Source: Strongyloides papillosus (Eukaryota > Nematoda > Chromadorea > Rhabditida > Strongyloididae). From it: a stretch of 64,000 bases of DNA. The notes beneath the pieces are model-generated. The model had not been told where the DNA came from and searched no databases. It saw only the letters and a program-made list of their open reading frames with translations. Made by a program: the position numbers and the translations under genes. Shown here piece after piece: positions 1 through 15,000 of the stretch. The DNA is taken from assembly GCA_005656395.1 (NCBI GenBank), contig SRSI01000010.1:248001-312000 (forward strand), read 5' to 3'. The stretch's first letter is position 1. Each line of letters opens with the position of its first letter.

Positions 1-3000
1 CCAGGTCGTCAAGGACCAGAAGGAGATATGGGTCCACAAGGAGAGTTAGGTAAGTGAAAAATTTATTTGAAATTGATTACGCAATCTACTCCGACACAAA
101 ATTAGAGCATTGAATGCATTAAAAATCACATGAAATTTCCCAATAGTTTGTTACTTCCCCTTATTAGAAAAAGTTTCAAATTCCTTATTTTTATAACGTG
201 ATATTTATGCAGACTTTGTTCTACATCCAAAATTCGTAGGCATTAGTCTTATGTCCGTGACGTTTTCAATCCCTTCTTTACGAAATCTTATTCCATCAAT
301 AAGTTTTCCACGTTTCTTTAAATTTTTGACTGACTTAGACAAATCACAAGATTTTTGAAAATCTTTTTTATTTCAACACTGTCCTTATCTAGTGAGTTTT
401 TACTTTAAAATAAATTTCATTATTACCAGTTTCTACCTTTTGCCAATACGATTAATGATCCTTATTCCTTGCACACTTTCCTCTATCATAGCTAATATTC
501 AACCCACGTTTTGACATAACATCGTAACCAATAAAAATATCTTCGTTAGTTTAAGTATCCGGACCTACCACGACATTATGACCATTTAAGAAATTATCAT
601 AAATATTAAATATTTTTGACAATGACATTGAAGAGTTATTAGCCGTTCTAAATTCTAACGGTTTTTATTTTAAATACATTCTAATCATTTGTAAATATTG
701 GGAATAATATTATTAATTACGAAATTATACATTTCCTTATACATGTCATCATTTGAGAGTTTAAGATTTTTCTTTCAACTTGTGTAGTAGTCCAAGAATG
801 AGCTGCATAACACATACTCGATCTTATTTTGGTTACGAATGATAATTTCCTAGCTTTTAGTAATATATTGAGATATTTTTTAATGCTATAAAAAGCTTTA
901 AAAGCTCTATTTCTAACTTGCTTCGAACAGAATCCTTCTCCATAATAGGCATCATTGTTCCTGAGCATTCTTCTTCTTTTGAAACTTCCATTTTTGTCAA
1001 GTTCAATGGAGTATATTTATATTTTTCATATTTAATTGAAAGTTCTTTACTCATTAAAATTTTGCATTTATTTATATTTAGTTCCATGCTCATAAGTTGA
1101 CATGCTCCAATGAAATTATCTACTATTAAGCTCAAATCACTCCAAATAGTAGCTAGTAAACGCGTATAATCTGTGAAACACAGATTAGGTATTTTATTGC
1201 CTGTTATATTCATTCCATACTTGATAACCATATTATTATTTATAAAAACATTTCTCATAGCCAACTTTAATTAAAGTTGTATAATAGCGGGCTAATTGGA
1301 CAACCCTGACGGATAACTTATGATGGATAGTAGTGATATCATTTCCATATTCTGGACATATTATACCTTTAATGTTTATTTTAAGTCTTTTAAAATCAGT
1401 ATCAAAGATTTTTCTATTCTTATTTAATTAAGATTATATCACAAATATATATAACTACTCCTGTTTCGGATTCTAGAAAGGGTAATATAATATCATTATT
1501 CGTAAATCTTTTAACTTACAAATTTTCCAGTCTTTTTTATATCTTAGGGTTTAATAAAACATATGTCATTAAGACACTTATTGATACATCCAACATCCAC
1601 CGAGAGTGCTTCTTTTCTTACTTTCAATAGTCTAAAAACACTTTTGATTTTCTTATTATTTTCTAAAGCCTCTTTAATTCTATCATGTACAAGTGAATTC
1701 CATTCACTTTTAATAGTTTGCGTTATTAATTTATTAGTCAGGCGAATTTCCATTAAAATCTTACTATTAATTTCATTTTTATCACCCCTATCAACAATGT
1801 TCGATAAAGTATCGAGTAATTTTTTCTTATTACTAAATAAAGCTTTAGCATGATCTGAGTATTTTGTACTAGGAAGTTGCTTTTCTATTTTAACTAACTT
1901 TGTTACTCTCTTAATTTCCTTAATAAATTTTGGATATTCTTTTCCAACATTTTTAGACACATTTGAGGGAATTATTAATTTCTTCTCACCTACCTATTTT
2001 TTTATAGTTAATGCTATTATTTAGTAATTTTTCTGAAAACATCTAGAATTTTTAATGTAATCACAAAGTTTCTTTGGAAATTTAATTTTTGCTTTTACCA
2101 GTCTGTGATCGCTAACTGTCGCATCAAATTATATTTGGTTCCATGTTTCTACATCTGTAAAGATCCTTCTCATATTGCATAAAAAGCACTCTAGTTGTTT
2201 AACACAAAGTATGCCCTTAATATCGTTACCAATACTTTTGGGGCTTGATCCACGAAAACTCCTTTTATCAACACTTTCTAAAGAATGATTTACTATGCTT
2301 ATTCTATTTTGAATGCAAAAATCTGTTAATCTTTCTCCATTATCGTTTAGTTCATCATATGAATGTCTTCCCTTAATTTTGGGTATGATTTGACTGTTAA
2401 TTGTCCCATTAAAATCGCCTGCCAAGATTGTTATTGATGTCGATTGTCTTATTCTCCCATACAATGAATATTATTGTAATTAAAATTCATCTTTACCTAT
2501 ATCCTTATAGCAATTTGTTGGAGCAATGACTGCAATGATGTCTAGGGATTTTTCTTTATCAATATCTTATATCATGTAACTTAATCTAAAGTTGTTATTT
2601 TCAATAATTTTAATATTTTTGTTGATGTTTTCATTAAAAATCGAAAATATTACACCACCAATGCATTTTTCACTACTTTTATCATATGAAATTGGAGAAT
2701 TCCTACATTTTTTGGAAATGCCTTCCCTCACTTTAGTTTCAGTAATTCTAGTAATATCAATCTCATTATATGACATAATTTTTTATAAGGTTATTTCTTA
2801 TCGGATGAGCTTTAATACTTTTACACTTGTTGTTGCTAAGTTTAATGTCACCATTATTTAAAAAATTAGTCATCAAAATGCACTCGTAAAGAATAGCACC
2901 AATTTTCAATGTCAAATCAGATAAATTACAATACTAATATAGTTTTCACCTATGTAACATCTACGATTAGCTCCTTAGCTGTTAGAAATCACCTCAATAA

Positions 3001-6000
3001 GCTTAGTATCGGAGGATTCTCATAAACAATAAGCTATAGATGTTTTATTTATTGTATTTCTTTAAAAATAAAATAGAAATATAAATAGCACCTCTCATTA
3101 TCTAGTCAAAAGAGAGAATTTTATTAACGGCTTAGTATTATAAATATTCATAGCATCTAATAAATGGTCAGAAACAAAAGTAGTAAAAAAACTACCATCG
3201 AAAATGCTTGATATAAATTTTTATTAACCTGAACCACTATATGTTGATACAGACCACCAATTGAGTTGTGATCGGAAATTTTGAGTGATCATAAGGACAG
3301 GGACATGCAAATTCATAACATCATCAAAATCGTTTTACGTAATTATTGAATATCTTTTAAAATGTAGTACCATTTTTTCTAATTTTATTAAAGTAGGGAT
3401 TAGGAGCAAATGCGTTGCGATCATAAAATGAATCCAAGGTATATTTTCTAATATTTTGTTTATAGGTATCGGAAAAGGATTACCTGGAGCAAGAGGTGTT
3501 CAAGGACTAGATGGTTTACCTGGATTCAAAGGAGAACCAGGTAAAGATGGAACTCCAGGACCGGTTGGACCAAGAGGACCAGTTGGAGAACCCGGACCAC
3601 CAGGCCGAACCGGTGAAATGGGACTACCCGGCTACTCAGAAAAAGGAGATAGAGGGGATGATGGATTTCCAGGTTACTCAGGCCAACCAGGCCAACCCGG
3701 TGAGTGCGGTTATCCTGGTCCAACCGGAGAACCGGGTCTTCCTGGCTTTGATATACAAGGTCCACCCGGACGAGATGGAACTCCTGGTCTTGATGGTTAC
3801 ATGGGAATTCCCGGAGAAATCGGAGATCCAGGTTTTCCGGGCCTTAAAGGTTTTCCAGGCACAGGAGTCAAAAAAACAGGACCACCCGGCTTACCAGGTC
3901 TACCTGGCCTTCCGGGCATTCCCGGAAGAATTGGAATACCAGGGAGTCCAGGAGCACCAGGTGCCAAAGGCCCAAAAGGCGACGATTGCGGTTTCTGTCC
4001 AGATGGTTTACCCGGCGAGAAAGGAGACTCAGGCTACCCAGGTGTAGATGGTTACCCTGGTCCACCAGGTCCAGATGGACCAATTGGACCAACTGGACGT
4101 AAAGGAGAATCAGGAACACCAGGCAGACCAGGTCTAGATGGCGCAATAGGCAGTGAAGGACTTCCAGGCCTACCAGGACTACCAGGCTTAAAAGGAGAGT
4201 CAGGTGACATAATTGGACCAATTGAAAACCCAGTCGGTCTACCAGGACAAAAAGGAGAGCGCGGTCCACCAGGCTATCCTGGAATGCAAGGGCCAGATGG
4301 TCCAGATGGCCAACCAGGTTTACCAGGCTTGCCAGGGCCAGATGGATTGGAAGGCGAAAAAGGACTAGCAGGAATCCCAGGCAAAAAAGGGCGAGATGGT
4401 TCGCCTGGCTTAGCCGGAGCTGAAGGAGAAATTGGAGATTCAATTCCAGGGGCTCCAGGACTACCAGGCCTACCTGGGCCAAAAGGAGAACCAGGAAGAC
4501 CAGGGCTAACAGGACCTCAAGGACTACCAGGCATGCCATTTTTGGGTCAAGTTCGAGGAAGAGATGGCGAACCAGGAAGACAAGGTTTCCCCGGAGCTAA
4601 AGGAGAAAGAGGCGCACCTGGCCTACCAGGTTACAGCGGAAGAGATGGAGAACCCGGAGAATGTGGAGAGCCAGGTGCAGATGGAGCGCCAGGCCAACCA
4701 GGCTTCCAAGGAGAAAAAGGGCAAGATGGACTACCAGGGCTACGAGGTGAACCGGGATTTCCAGGTCCACCAGGTTTTTCACAACCAGGGCTGATCGGCG
4801 TGCCAGGTTTCAAAGGCGAAAAAGGAGAAGATGGAGTTCCTGGAGCAAATGGATTCCCAGGTCCACAAGGACCCCAAGGAGATCAAGGATTTGATGGTTT
4901 GCCAGGAAAAGAAGGATTTCCGGGCCAACCAGGACCATCAGGACTACCAGGGTTCAAAGGTAAGTAGTAGAATTTTATCATACACAGAGAAAATCATTAT
5001 CTTTTGTGACTAATGAAAGTATGCCTTAGTAATGAATCGACAAAAATTTCTAGTACTAATTGGAAACTCTAATGGCCATTTTTCCGCATGCATTATGGCT
5101 ATTTGATTTTCAAAATAGTCCTAAAAATATAAATGACATGTGACTGTAAATTACTACAAAAAGTATACTTCAAAAAATACTATTACAAAAAAAAATAAAA
5201 TAACAATCAAAAAATTATATGCCCACACTATGTTCATCCCAAGAACCCTGATACATTGGTGAAGAAATTCCCATAATTTTGTAAATGACATAAAATGAAT
5301 TAATATGGACAAGTTATGAGTAAGATTTACATTGTTACACAGAGAACAGAATGTCTAGAACGTTTAATAAGCATTATCTAGAATATGATAATAGACATTT
5401 TAAATGCAAATATTACGGACAATTAAATTGTCTGAATTTTCTATAAAATGAAATGTCTAGAAATCATTGACATGTAAGCCATCCACTTTTTAATTTAAGT
5501 TATCTACATATTCTAGACATTTTATTATTACAATATATCTTAAAATAATTAGTTAGGTTTATTTAGTTCTAAAGAGAACTGTTTGTTTTTTACCTCTCTT
5601 AGTTTGTTTTCTTTTTCAAATCTGGATTTTTTATCCGAAAAGTAACAATTAAAAAATTTTATTAACAGTGGACTTAAATTTCAATTGTAATGCCTTAAAA
5701 ATGTTTTTGAAATAAAGTAAAATTTCAGATACTGTGTAACTCACTTACATTCTAGAAGCTAGTTGTTTTAATAATTTATAAAAAATTAGTTATAGAGTTA
5801 GATATTACTAAATTTACTTTTTAACTGCTGCATTTTAAAAAATTGTCTAGAAAATATATTACTACTATTAGAAGGAAAGTTTCTGCGAAGTAATGATTTC
5901 TAAATTTTTCTTTGATAAAAACCAATGAAAATCATCTATCAAAATGATATTGTGTGTGATTGGCTTGTTTTGAGTTGTTATAATGGACCGTAAAAGGTTG

Positions 6001-9000
6001 ATTATAAGTTTTTTTACATTTTAGACATATACGATTCTAGATATTTTATTCTCAGTGTAATACTACATTGCTCCCAGAAATTTGCTCATGATTTTAAATA
6101 AAATACAGTCAAAACCTGTGATTTAGGACCACCAAAATGTTTTTAGAAAAGTGATCTTAAATGTCAGGTGGTCTTATAATAGAGGTTTTATGTTATTGTA
6201 GATATCAGTATAGTTATGAGTGCAAATAAAGTATATCATTGTTAATTTTTTTATTAAAATAAATAATAATTATAAATTAAGTGGTAAAAAGAAGTTAAAA
6301 TTATTTTTTTGTTCAAATATTCGTTATTATCATTTTTTCATTCTACCTGACAAATCTTTATTAAACTCTGATTTCAAATTTATGATTTAATTTTAGCAAA
6401 TTATTGGGTGAATTTTTTTGGTCTTTATTTAAAACTTTAAGACCCCTTATGAAATTTTGTATTAGTATTATTAGAATTGATTATATAAAATGCATTTAAT
6501 TTCATTTATATTCATTAAAAAATGAGAATGGCATACAATATGGTTTAATTTACAGACACTTTTAGCATATTGGTTGTGCTTCTTAGACAGCTGTTCTTGG
6601 GAACCACTAAAAATGGTTATTTTATTCCTAAAATTATAAAAATTAATACATAAAACTTTATATGTAGCAAGGTGCAATTGAATCATTTTTTTTAAAATAT
6701 TGTTTCAAAGTAAAAATGATGTTGACAAACTTCCCTCCCATTTAGTTTAAATAACTTTTTAATAAATAAAAACAATAATAAACAAATGTTATACTTGTAA
6801 TTAGCATAAAATTTCCAATTGAACGATATCAAAAATGTTAAAAAATATTGAAAAACATTTTTTGTCACCTAATTAATTAACTTACAATTTTCTTAAAAGG
6901 CCAAAAATCAAAAATCCCTTGTATGCGATTTTAAAACACACTCTTGGCTACAAAATGAGGTATTAGTCATTTCTATTAGATGCCTACGGGCCGAGATAAA
7001 AATTATTTTGTGTTAATAATTTAAGATTTTTTCAACCAAAAATTATTTGATTTTATAGCTTTAATAATAAATATTTTTCTTAAAAAGATAAATATTAAAA
7101 ATCGCTTGCATACGATTATAGTTTAATGTTTTAGCTACAAAATAAGGTATTAATCGTTTCTGTAGGATGCCTACGGGCTGAAATGAAAATTATTCTTTGT
7201 TGACTATCAAATTTAGCGATTTTTTAAAAAAAAGCTTTTACTATTTTCAAAAAAATTTTGTTTTAATTAGTTTTTTTTGAGATTTCTTTTTAGACAAACA
7301 CTTTACAAGCTTATAATTAACTAAAAATATATTATTAGTACACAGACATTCGTTAATTTTTATGTTTATTAAGATATGTTAAGGGTAAACAAATTAACTT
7401 TTTATCCTAGCGCGAATTTTTGTTTCCTCCCTTTTATGGGTACTTGCAGTTAATTTTTCGTAAATATTATTTCATAAATAAATTCAGCATACTAAATTTA
7501 ATATGTATATGAATTTTTAAAGTGATAGAAGCATTTTGAAATTTTTGTTAAAAAACGTAGCACTTTACTAATTATATGATCATTTAAATTTTTTAAATCA
7601 CAGTTTTTTCAAGCATAGTACGACAAATTAAATTTTAGACAAGAGAAACCGTTCATAACAATTTTTCTTATCAATAGATACTTTATTTTTAAGCTGACTA
7701 ATTAAAAAAAGACCAAATGTTTTGGTTAAATTGGAAGTCTTTTTACGCGGTCGTAATCAAAAATTGTTTTAAAAATGGTCTTAAATGTCAGGTGGTCTTT
7801 AGGACAGGTTTGACTGTATTATAAGTAGTTAACGAGTAAAAATTACATTGTTTAATATTATACTGCTCATGAATTTTTGTAACTGATCTAAAACAAATTA
7901 TTAAATATAAATGACAAAACTTACAATATTGACATTACCTTGTCTATGACATCTATCAGTCCAACCTCTAAAATAAAATATTGGTAAATAGTAAAAAAAC
8001 TTACATAGTTCATAGAAATATTTTTACTCAAAATTTGTAACAAAAAATATTAAACATTAAAATATTAATTATAGTATAAAAAAATTTACATCCATTTAAA
8101 AATATTCCCCAACTTAACTGAAAATACCAAAACTAACTATTAAATAGAAAAAAGTAGCATACATTATATTTAGCTAGCTTCTTCTCAAAATTTTTAACAA
8201 AAGAAATGTTCTAAAATTTTTCTTATTACAAAAAATTCTCTTTGCTGAAATTCTTAATAGTACCCATATCGAAAAGCACTTTATAATATGAATATGGTTT
8301 TAATTATTATATAGTATTGCAGTCTTCTTTATACCAAATAAAGTCATTTTGCAAAATTCATACATTTATGACAAAATAGAATCTAAATTACTAGTTAATA
8401 AATGTCACTTGGTACTATATTAAATGTTTTTTAGGCATTTCATATAGTTTGTCAAAAAATAACTAAAGCATATAATAATTAGTCATAAAAAATGAAATAA
8501 TTCTCTGTGTTAGTGGTGCTACCCACATAATTAAAAACATATAAATATTTAAATTACATTAAAATCTTACATCACTCGAAATTAAAAATAAGTTTAATTG
8601 GTACATTATTGTACGACTTTTGCATGGTATTAGAGATATTATGCCATAATAATAAAACTTATATTAAAGTAAGAACTAATTGTACTTCAAAGCACTAACA
8701 AATAGTGTATATAAAACATGATATTAATTGTTGATATTTGTACACATTAAAAAAATAATTCTTAACAATTTTTTTTATTTAGAAAAAGTTACTTTAGACA
8801 ATAATTGTAAAATACATAAAAATGTTAACAGTTGTTTTATTTAAAAAGACTTATAAAATTAAATATATTTGAATATTTAATAAATTTTCTAAAAATTTTT
8901 CTGTAGCATGTTTAGAATACGGATCCCCTCCACCAAATCGCTATTTTAGTCATTTTTTTATCGATAAAATAATATTTTAATGATAAGTATACGTAAAATA

Positions 9001-12000
9001 AACATTTTTAGATGTGTTTTGTATCATTAAAAGAAAAACTTCTTGATACATTGACTTTTTTTACTAAATTTTTACATTGGTCGTATTTAAACAATTATTT
9101 CGTTTATGCAAGTAGTAGTTTTAAGGGAAATCTAAATATCTAGAGATATTTTGGAGAATTTTTATAAATGTTTAGTTTGCAACACTAGCTTTTTTGATTC
9201 AATTTTTTTTTAAATTAGTTGCATTTAAAGTGGTAGTAGTAGAAAGGTAAGATTTGTTTAGCGAAACCATTACTTGCTATTAACGGAATAACATATTTAC
9301 AACAGTACAGTATATAAAAAAGAGAAAACTTTATTGTAAAATTGAATTTGTCATTTATGGGTGGTCAATTAAATCTTTTCAGCTACAATGTTTATAAACA
9401 CATTTTCCATACACGGAACTTTTATTTTACCAGTAACTAATGTGATTTTAATAATAATGGATATATTGAAGATATTTGAGTTATTTTTGCGTAAAAGTAG
9501 ATAATTTGCTAAGGCAGATGCAAACAAAATTTTTTTAATTTTCTATATGGTCTTAAATGTAGCTATTCCTTAATTTTACAATGTAGTGGCTATCGCTATG
9601 TGAGCTTGTTATATCACTATAAATCATTTAATTATAATTGTTGCGCGATTTATAATCAAAAAAACAAATACTGCAAAAACATTTTGGTGCAAATGTTACC
9701 AAAATGCTACTAAATGTATTTATTTATGGGTAGTAATTATAGAAATACCACTTTAATTTATTTGAATGCCTAATTAAGCGATTTATAGAAAGGGACATGT
9801 ATTCTAAAAACTAGCCAATAAAAAAATTTGGAATAAAAGTCTCTTCAATAAGAATTCGTACAATTATTAATACGTACATTAAAAATTCGTAAAGTATAAA
9901 GATTTTTAAAATCTGTTTTACCTCAATCTGTACAGAAACGCATTCGTATTCTTCGAATCTGTGTTTTAATTATGAGTGGTAGTAATATTTATATTTTATT
10001 TTATAACAATCAAATACTATAATTTGGTTATAGGTGAAAAAGGTTTAGCAGGAATACCAGGCAAGAAAGGACGTGATGGTGAAAGAGGGAATGATGGATG
10101 GCCAGGACCAAGAGGCATAGATGGCGAGCCAGGTCTTGAAGGCGATTGTGGTCCTGATGGTGAACCAGGTTTCCCAGGTCTTCAAGGTTTACCAGGTGAT
10201 AACGGATATCCAGGGCCAGATGGATTACAAGGACCGGTTGGAGAACCGGGAATTGAAGGACTATCCGGTCTACCCGGAGAACAAGGAGAACAAGGACTCC
10301 CCGGAAGATCCGGAAAAATAGGAATTCCAGGACCACCAGGTGAGCCAGGACAAAGTGGTCTAGATGGTTCCAAAGGAGAACGCGGTAACGCAGGCCTACC
10401 CGGTCTTCAGGGAATTCCCGGAGATACTGGATACCAAGGCGCAGAAGGTTTAGAAGGAGAACGTGGTCTTGATGGACTACCGGGCGTACCTGGCGAAAGA
10501 GGTGAACCTGGACTCAGCTATCCAGGCCTACCAGGTGAAAAAGGAATTCAAGGAGATAGTGGATATGATGGAATTGATGGACCAATTGGTCTACCTGGTC
10601 TTCCTGGAAGTATTGGAATACCAGGACCAGTTGGCCCACCCGGAAATGAAGGCCAACCAGGATTTAGAGGAAAAGATGGAAAACATGGATTTCCTGGTTT
10701 GAAAGGAGAAAAAGGTAAGTAATAAAAAGTCTATCGAGTGGTGTTACCCACCATTTAACACACATATATGTAAAATAATATTCGGATTTTATATAATAAT
10801 ATTTGAATTTTTATTTCTAATAACCAAATATTATAATTTGGTCTCATCTCTCTTGTTAAAAGATGTCCACGATAACATTCGCATGTTGTTTCAGAGGCCT
10901 ACCCTTAGCTCCTTTAACTTTCAAATGAACATAGGGCAATTTTACTGCAATAATTACATAGATTTGTAGAGGTTAAATTTCGTTTGATTTCTAGCTAACT
11001 CTTTCATTCTTACTTTCTGTCCAATGTGAAATTTCTTTTCCATAGGTGTAGTAGGTTTTTGCAATGCCCTTATTATTTTATAGGACACACAACGAGCTTT
11101 CTTAATTTCACTTTGTCTCTTCAAAGAATGATCATACTTAACTCAAATATTACCATCATTTTGTATGATACGACAAATTGAAGTTTAAACAAACCATAGC
11201 GGTTATGTTATTTCATGAGGATTTACTCATTTGTGATGCCATAGTTTTGAAACACCTTTCAATCGTTATAAATATTTTTTCAATTAAAGCTTGACTTTCA
11301 TGATGCTGATCGCATCCCTTAGTTCTTAAGTTTGTTAAAAAAGATATTTCGTTGCGCGATCTACTATTTCAAGTACGTGTTAGTAATCATTTACACTACT
11401 TTTCATAATACCAAGCAAGTCCATTTGTAACTCATTGATTGCTTTCAAGCTCAACTTCTAATTTCTACCTAAATTTTCTTCTTTGTTTTTACGTTTCTCT
11501 CTTGATATAACGCAAATTTCACATTGCTTTAAAAATTCTCTACACATCTTTCTTACTTTCTTTTGAGATTTAGATTTCCCAGGTTTTTACAATTTCCTAT
11601 CAATCATTATGAAACTTCTCTCATATCTATGATGGCCCAATCAATCATCATACTTCAAAAATATTTTAGTTATCTCTTCTGAAACTTCTTTTTTTCTTCT
11701 TAGATACCGTTCCTTTATTATCTTCGTCAATTGGTCCTTCAATTGAATTATTTTTATAATTTACCTTGTCGTATAACGTTCTTCATAACTTAATTGTTTG
11801 AATTATTTTATCTTCTTTTTACACTTTTGGAGTTTTACACGTAGCACGAGATAAAGATTCTGATAACTCATTGTTACTACCTTTTCTGTAAAAACTTTTC
11901 ATATCTTTTCCAACCATTTCTTGCATTAACATCTCAACTTCCATGTTTTCACTTGGTTTCTTACACGTAGTTAGCGGTTTATGATTACTGTAAATGATAA

Positions 12001-15000
12001 CTTCTCTTCCACCAATTACTTTTGATAGATTCGATATTGCCTGTTAAATTGCTTTTATTTCAATGACAATTGCTGGCAACGGTTTAACTCGTTTTGGCAA
12101 AATTTTACTGAAAAGGTAATGGGTAAATATGAATTTTCTTCATCGCCGGTCTTTTGTGTTAAAGCAGCAGTAACCTTCTTCTGTGATGCATATGTAAATA
12201 ACATTAGTGGCTTTGAATCATCAATTCTATATGTTCTCGTAGCTCGACATACAGCTTCTTTCATCTTCATGAAACTCTAATTTTACTCATTCGTCTATGC
12301 AAATTTCTCATGGCGGTTTTGACTGCTTGAAGGTTCTTAAAATGAATTGACAACCTTGGTATATGCGATTTAAAATATTTCACACATTAAGTGAAGCATC
12401 TAACAGCTTTCCAAAATTATGGTGTTTCATATTCTCTCCAAGTTTTGATAGCATCTTCACTTGGTCTAGAATTCATTTCATGAAAATGATAATCCAACAC
12501 TAGTACCTCCTTCTCTTATTTTTATTTTATTCGTGGAATATTATGCAATGGTAAATTATAATTAAAGATTTTTAAAAGTATTAAATTATTATTTATCTTG
12601 AGTTCTATTCTTAGTTCTAAAATTATATTTTTTTGTTATCACTTCAACTTTCTGAGTCTCTTTAGTTAAGGTTTCTGGAATTTTTTTTACCAGAAGTCCA
12701 TAAATGCACTAGTTTCATTAAATCATCACTAATAACCTTTTCTAGTAGTTTTTCTCCTTTTCGAGAAACAAAATTCTGAAAATCTCAGTAGAATTATAGT
12801 AGTTGAGTTACTTTTACTATTCTTTCTTTAATATTGCGGTAAAATACATTTCTAGTTCAAGACATCTACGTAAGAATCTTTTTTCTGCGTTTACAATTGT
12901 TTGTAGTGATGCTTTAGTAAAATTTAAAGTTTCTATACCATGTGTCAAAATTGGACCTACATTTCGTACACATAAAAATGCATTTTTATTAATGTTGTTA
13001 GTTCCCTCCATGGATGGCATGAGATTTTTACAAGCTGTTTGACTATTTTTGTTTTGATTCCAGTTGGAATTTCTAAGTTTTAATGATTTTTACCAAATAA
13101 TAACCATTGGCCCAGATATTTATATTGCTGCGTTACTTGAAAATTGAATTGACAGTATCACTGTTTGTTAAGTTTTCGTCTTAGGCCTATTTCGTTAAAA
13201 ACTAGCTTTTTTTAGAATGTTTTTCTAAACTTTTAGCTAAAAATTTGGAAGTATTTTGTCTACTGCTGAAGAAGGCAATATCATCTGCGTATGCTAAGTA
13301 GAACAGTTGCGTAAAATCATCATTATCGGGGTTTTTTATTCTTAACACACCATTTAAATTACTTGATTTTAAATCAATCTTCACGTTATTAATGATTTCT
13401 TGTAAAGCAACTATGAACAGTATAGGACTAAGAGAATTTCCCTGTTTTACTCCTTTTGAACAAAAAATGTGAATGAGTGAAGATCTCAAATATGGAATTA
13501 GCATTCTGCTATCTTTGTAATCTTCCTGTATTATTTTTATCTCATGTAGACTTAGATTCATTTTTCCAAGCGTATAAAATATATATGAATGTTCTATACA
13601 GTCAATAGCTTTTTTAAAATAATTGAAAATTATGAACAATGGTAATCTTAACTCAGTAGCTTTTTGCATAATCGTTTCCAAGATAAAAGTGTTAGTGATA
13701 GTATTTTTTCTTTGCTTGAAGCCTGCTTGTTTTCTGTCTAAATTACATTCAATTTTATTTCTGATTCTATCAAGTAGCATTGATGTAAGCAACTTGTAGT
13801 TGCCTTGTAAGATCGCTATAAGACGGGTATTAGTAATTAATTTTGCATTTCTCGGTTTCTTTAAGAAAATTAAAAATGCTTCTTTAAATAGACTAGGAAA
13901 GTCTTTATGAAAGTATGTGCTAAATCTTTGAAGCAGAGCAGTTGGAAGAACATTGGACGCAAGTTTGTAGTGAGCAAGAGACATACCATCAGTGTTTGGA
14001 ACTTTTTTCTTTATCTATTCTATTCTTTGTAGCATGTGTGAAAATGTAAAATCTTTGAAGGTTTGAAAGTTTTTCACTAATTTCTCCCAGTCATTTGATA
14101 GTGGTAAACCTGCGTAGAGGTCTTTGTAATGTCTCTTTATTTCCTCATTTACTTCATCAATAGTTGTTGTCATGCTACCATCCGGTTTTAGCAGAGATAG
14201 ATTAAGATGATTAAATTCTCTTTTTTCAATGTATACAAATTTCATTACACGATTTTTCTTTAGTGCTGACTCCAAAATAGTTTGATCACGTTTTTTCTTT
14301 TCATTTCTAATTTTGTAGTTGATTAATTTATTGAGATTTGTATAATTGAGTAAATTGGTAATACTTTTATCTTGGAATATAATTGACCGAGTTCTTATGA
14401 GGCCAGAAATCTCATCAGTGACTATACTTGGTCACTTTATCTTTTTTAACAGCATTTTCGAAAGAGATATTGAATTTGAAATTAGTTTATCATTATTTAT
14501 ATCAAAATTATCTTTTAGATTAAGATGCCAATTTAAGCTAAGAGCTTTTCTGTTAGTTTTCTTTATGATATCGTGGCTCAATTCATCTGATGAGAATATT
14601 CTTTGTTTTTTTCTGGTGCTATATTGTTTCGTGTCCAGTTTGCCAAATTTAACTTTAAGTAGCAATTGTTTATGATCTGATTTTACATTTATTCTTTTTA
14701 TTACTCTTGTTCCAATAGACGATGATCTCTTGACATGATGCATCAGAAAAAAATCTGTTTAACCTTTACTAATTTTATTTGGATCATTCTATGTAATTCT
14801 AGACGACGTTTTCCTAATAACTAAACGATTGGTTACTAATAGATTTTCACTTTCTGCCCATAATTCGAGTTTTGTTCCTCTTTCACTATTTTCTAAGTGT
14901 GCACTATTGCTGAATTTACCTCTTCTTATAGTACATTTAATTTTTGCATTAAAATCTCCCCAATTACTATGTTATTTCCGGACAATGAATATATCTTTTT

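Larger units (their letters stand above)
4960..10033. other. Collagen intron 2 (5.1 kb), non-coding with TIR elements
   Basis: GTAAGTAG at the donor, GGTTATAG at the acceptor, phase 1. No plausible protein-coding exon is seen on either strand. It contains an inverted-repeat unit at 5333-6063, a TA-flanked TIR element at 6106-7816, and nested in that a 187-bp tandem duplication related to the element at 46514-47806. From 7820 to 10000 I see only AT-rich sequence, apart from a short motif at 8511-8540 (AGTGGTGCTACCCAC) that recurs near both ends of intron 3. Confidence 0.85.

Noticed and set aside
3511..4794. Several long open frames on both strands overlapping the collagen exons
   Set aside because: They are shadows of the Gly-X-Y repeat in other frames; only the Gly-X-Y frame joins correctly at all splice sites.
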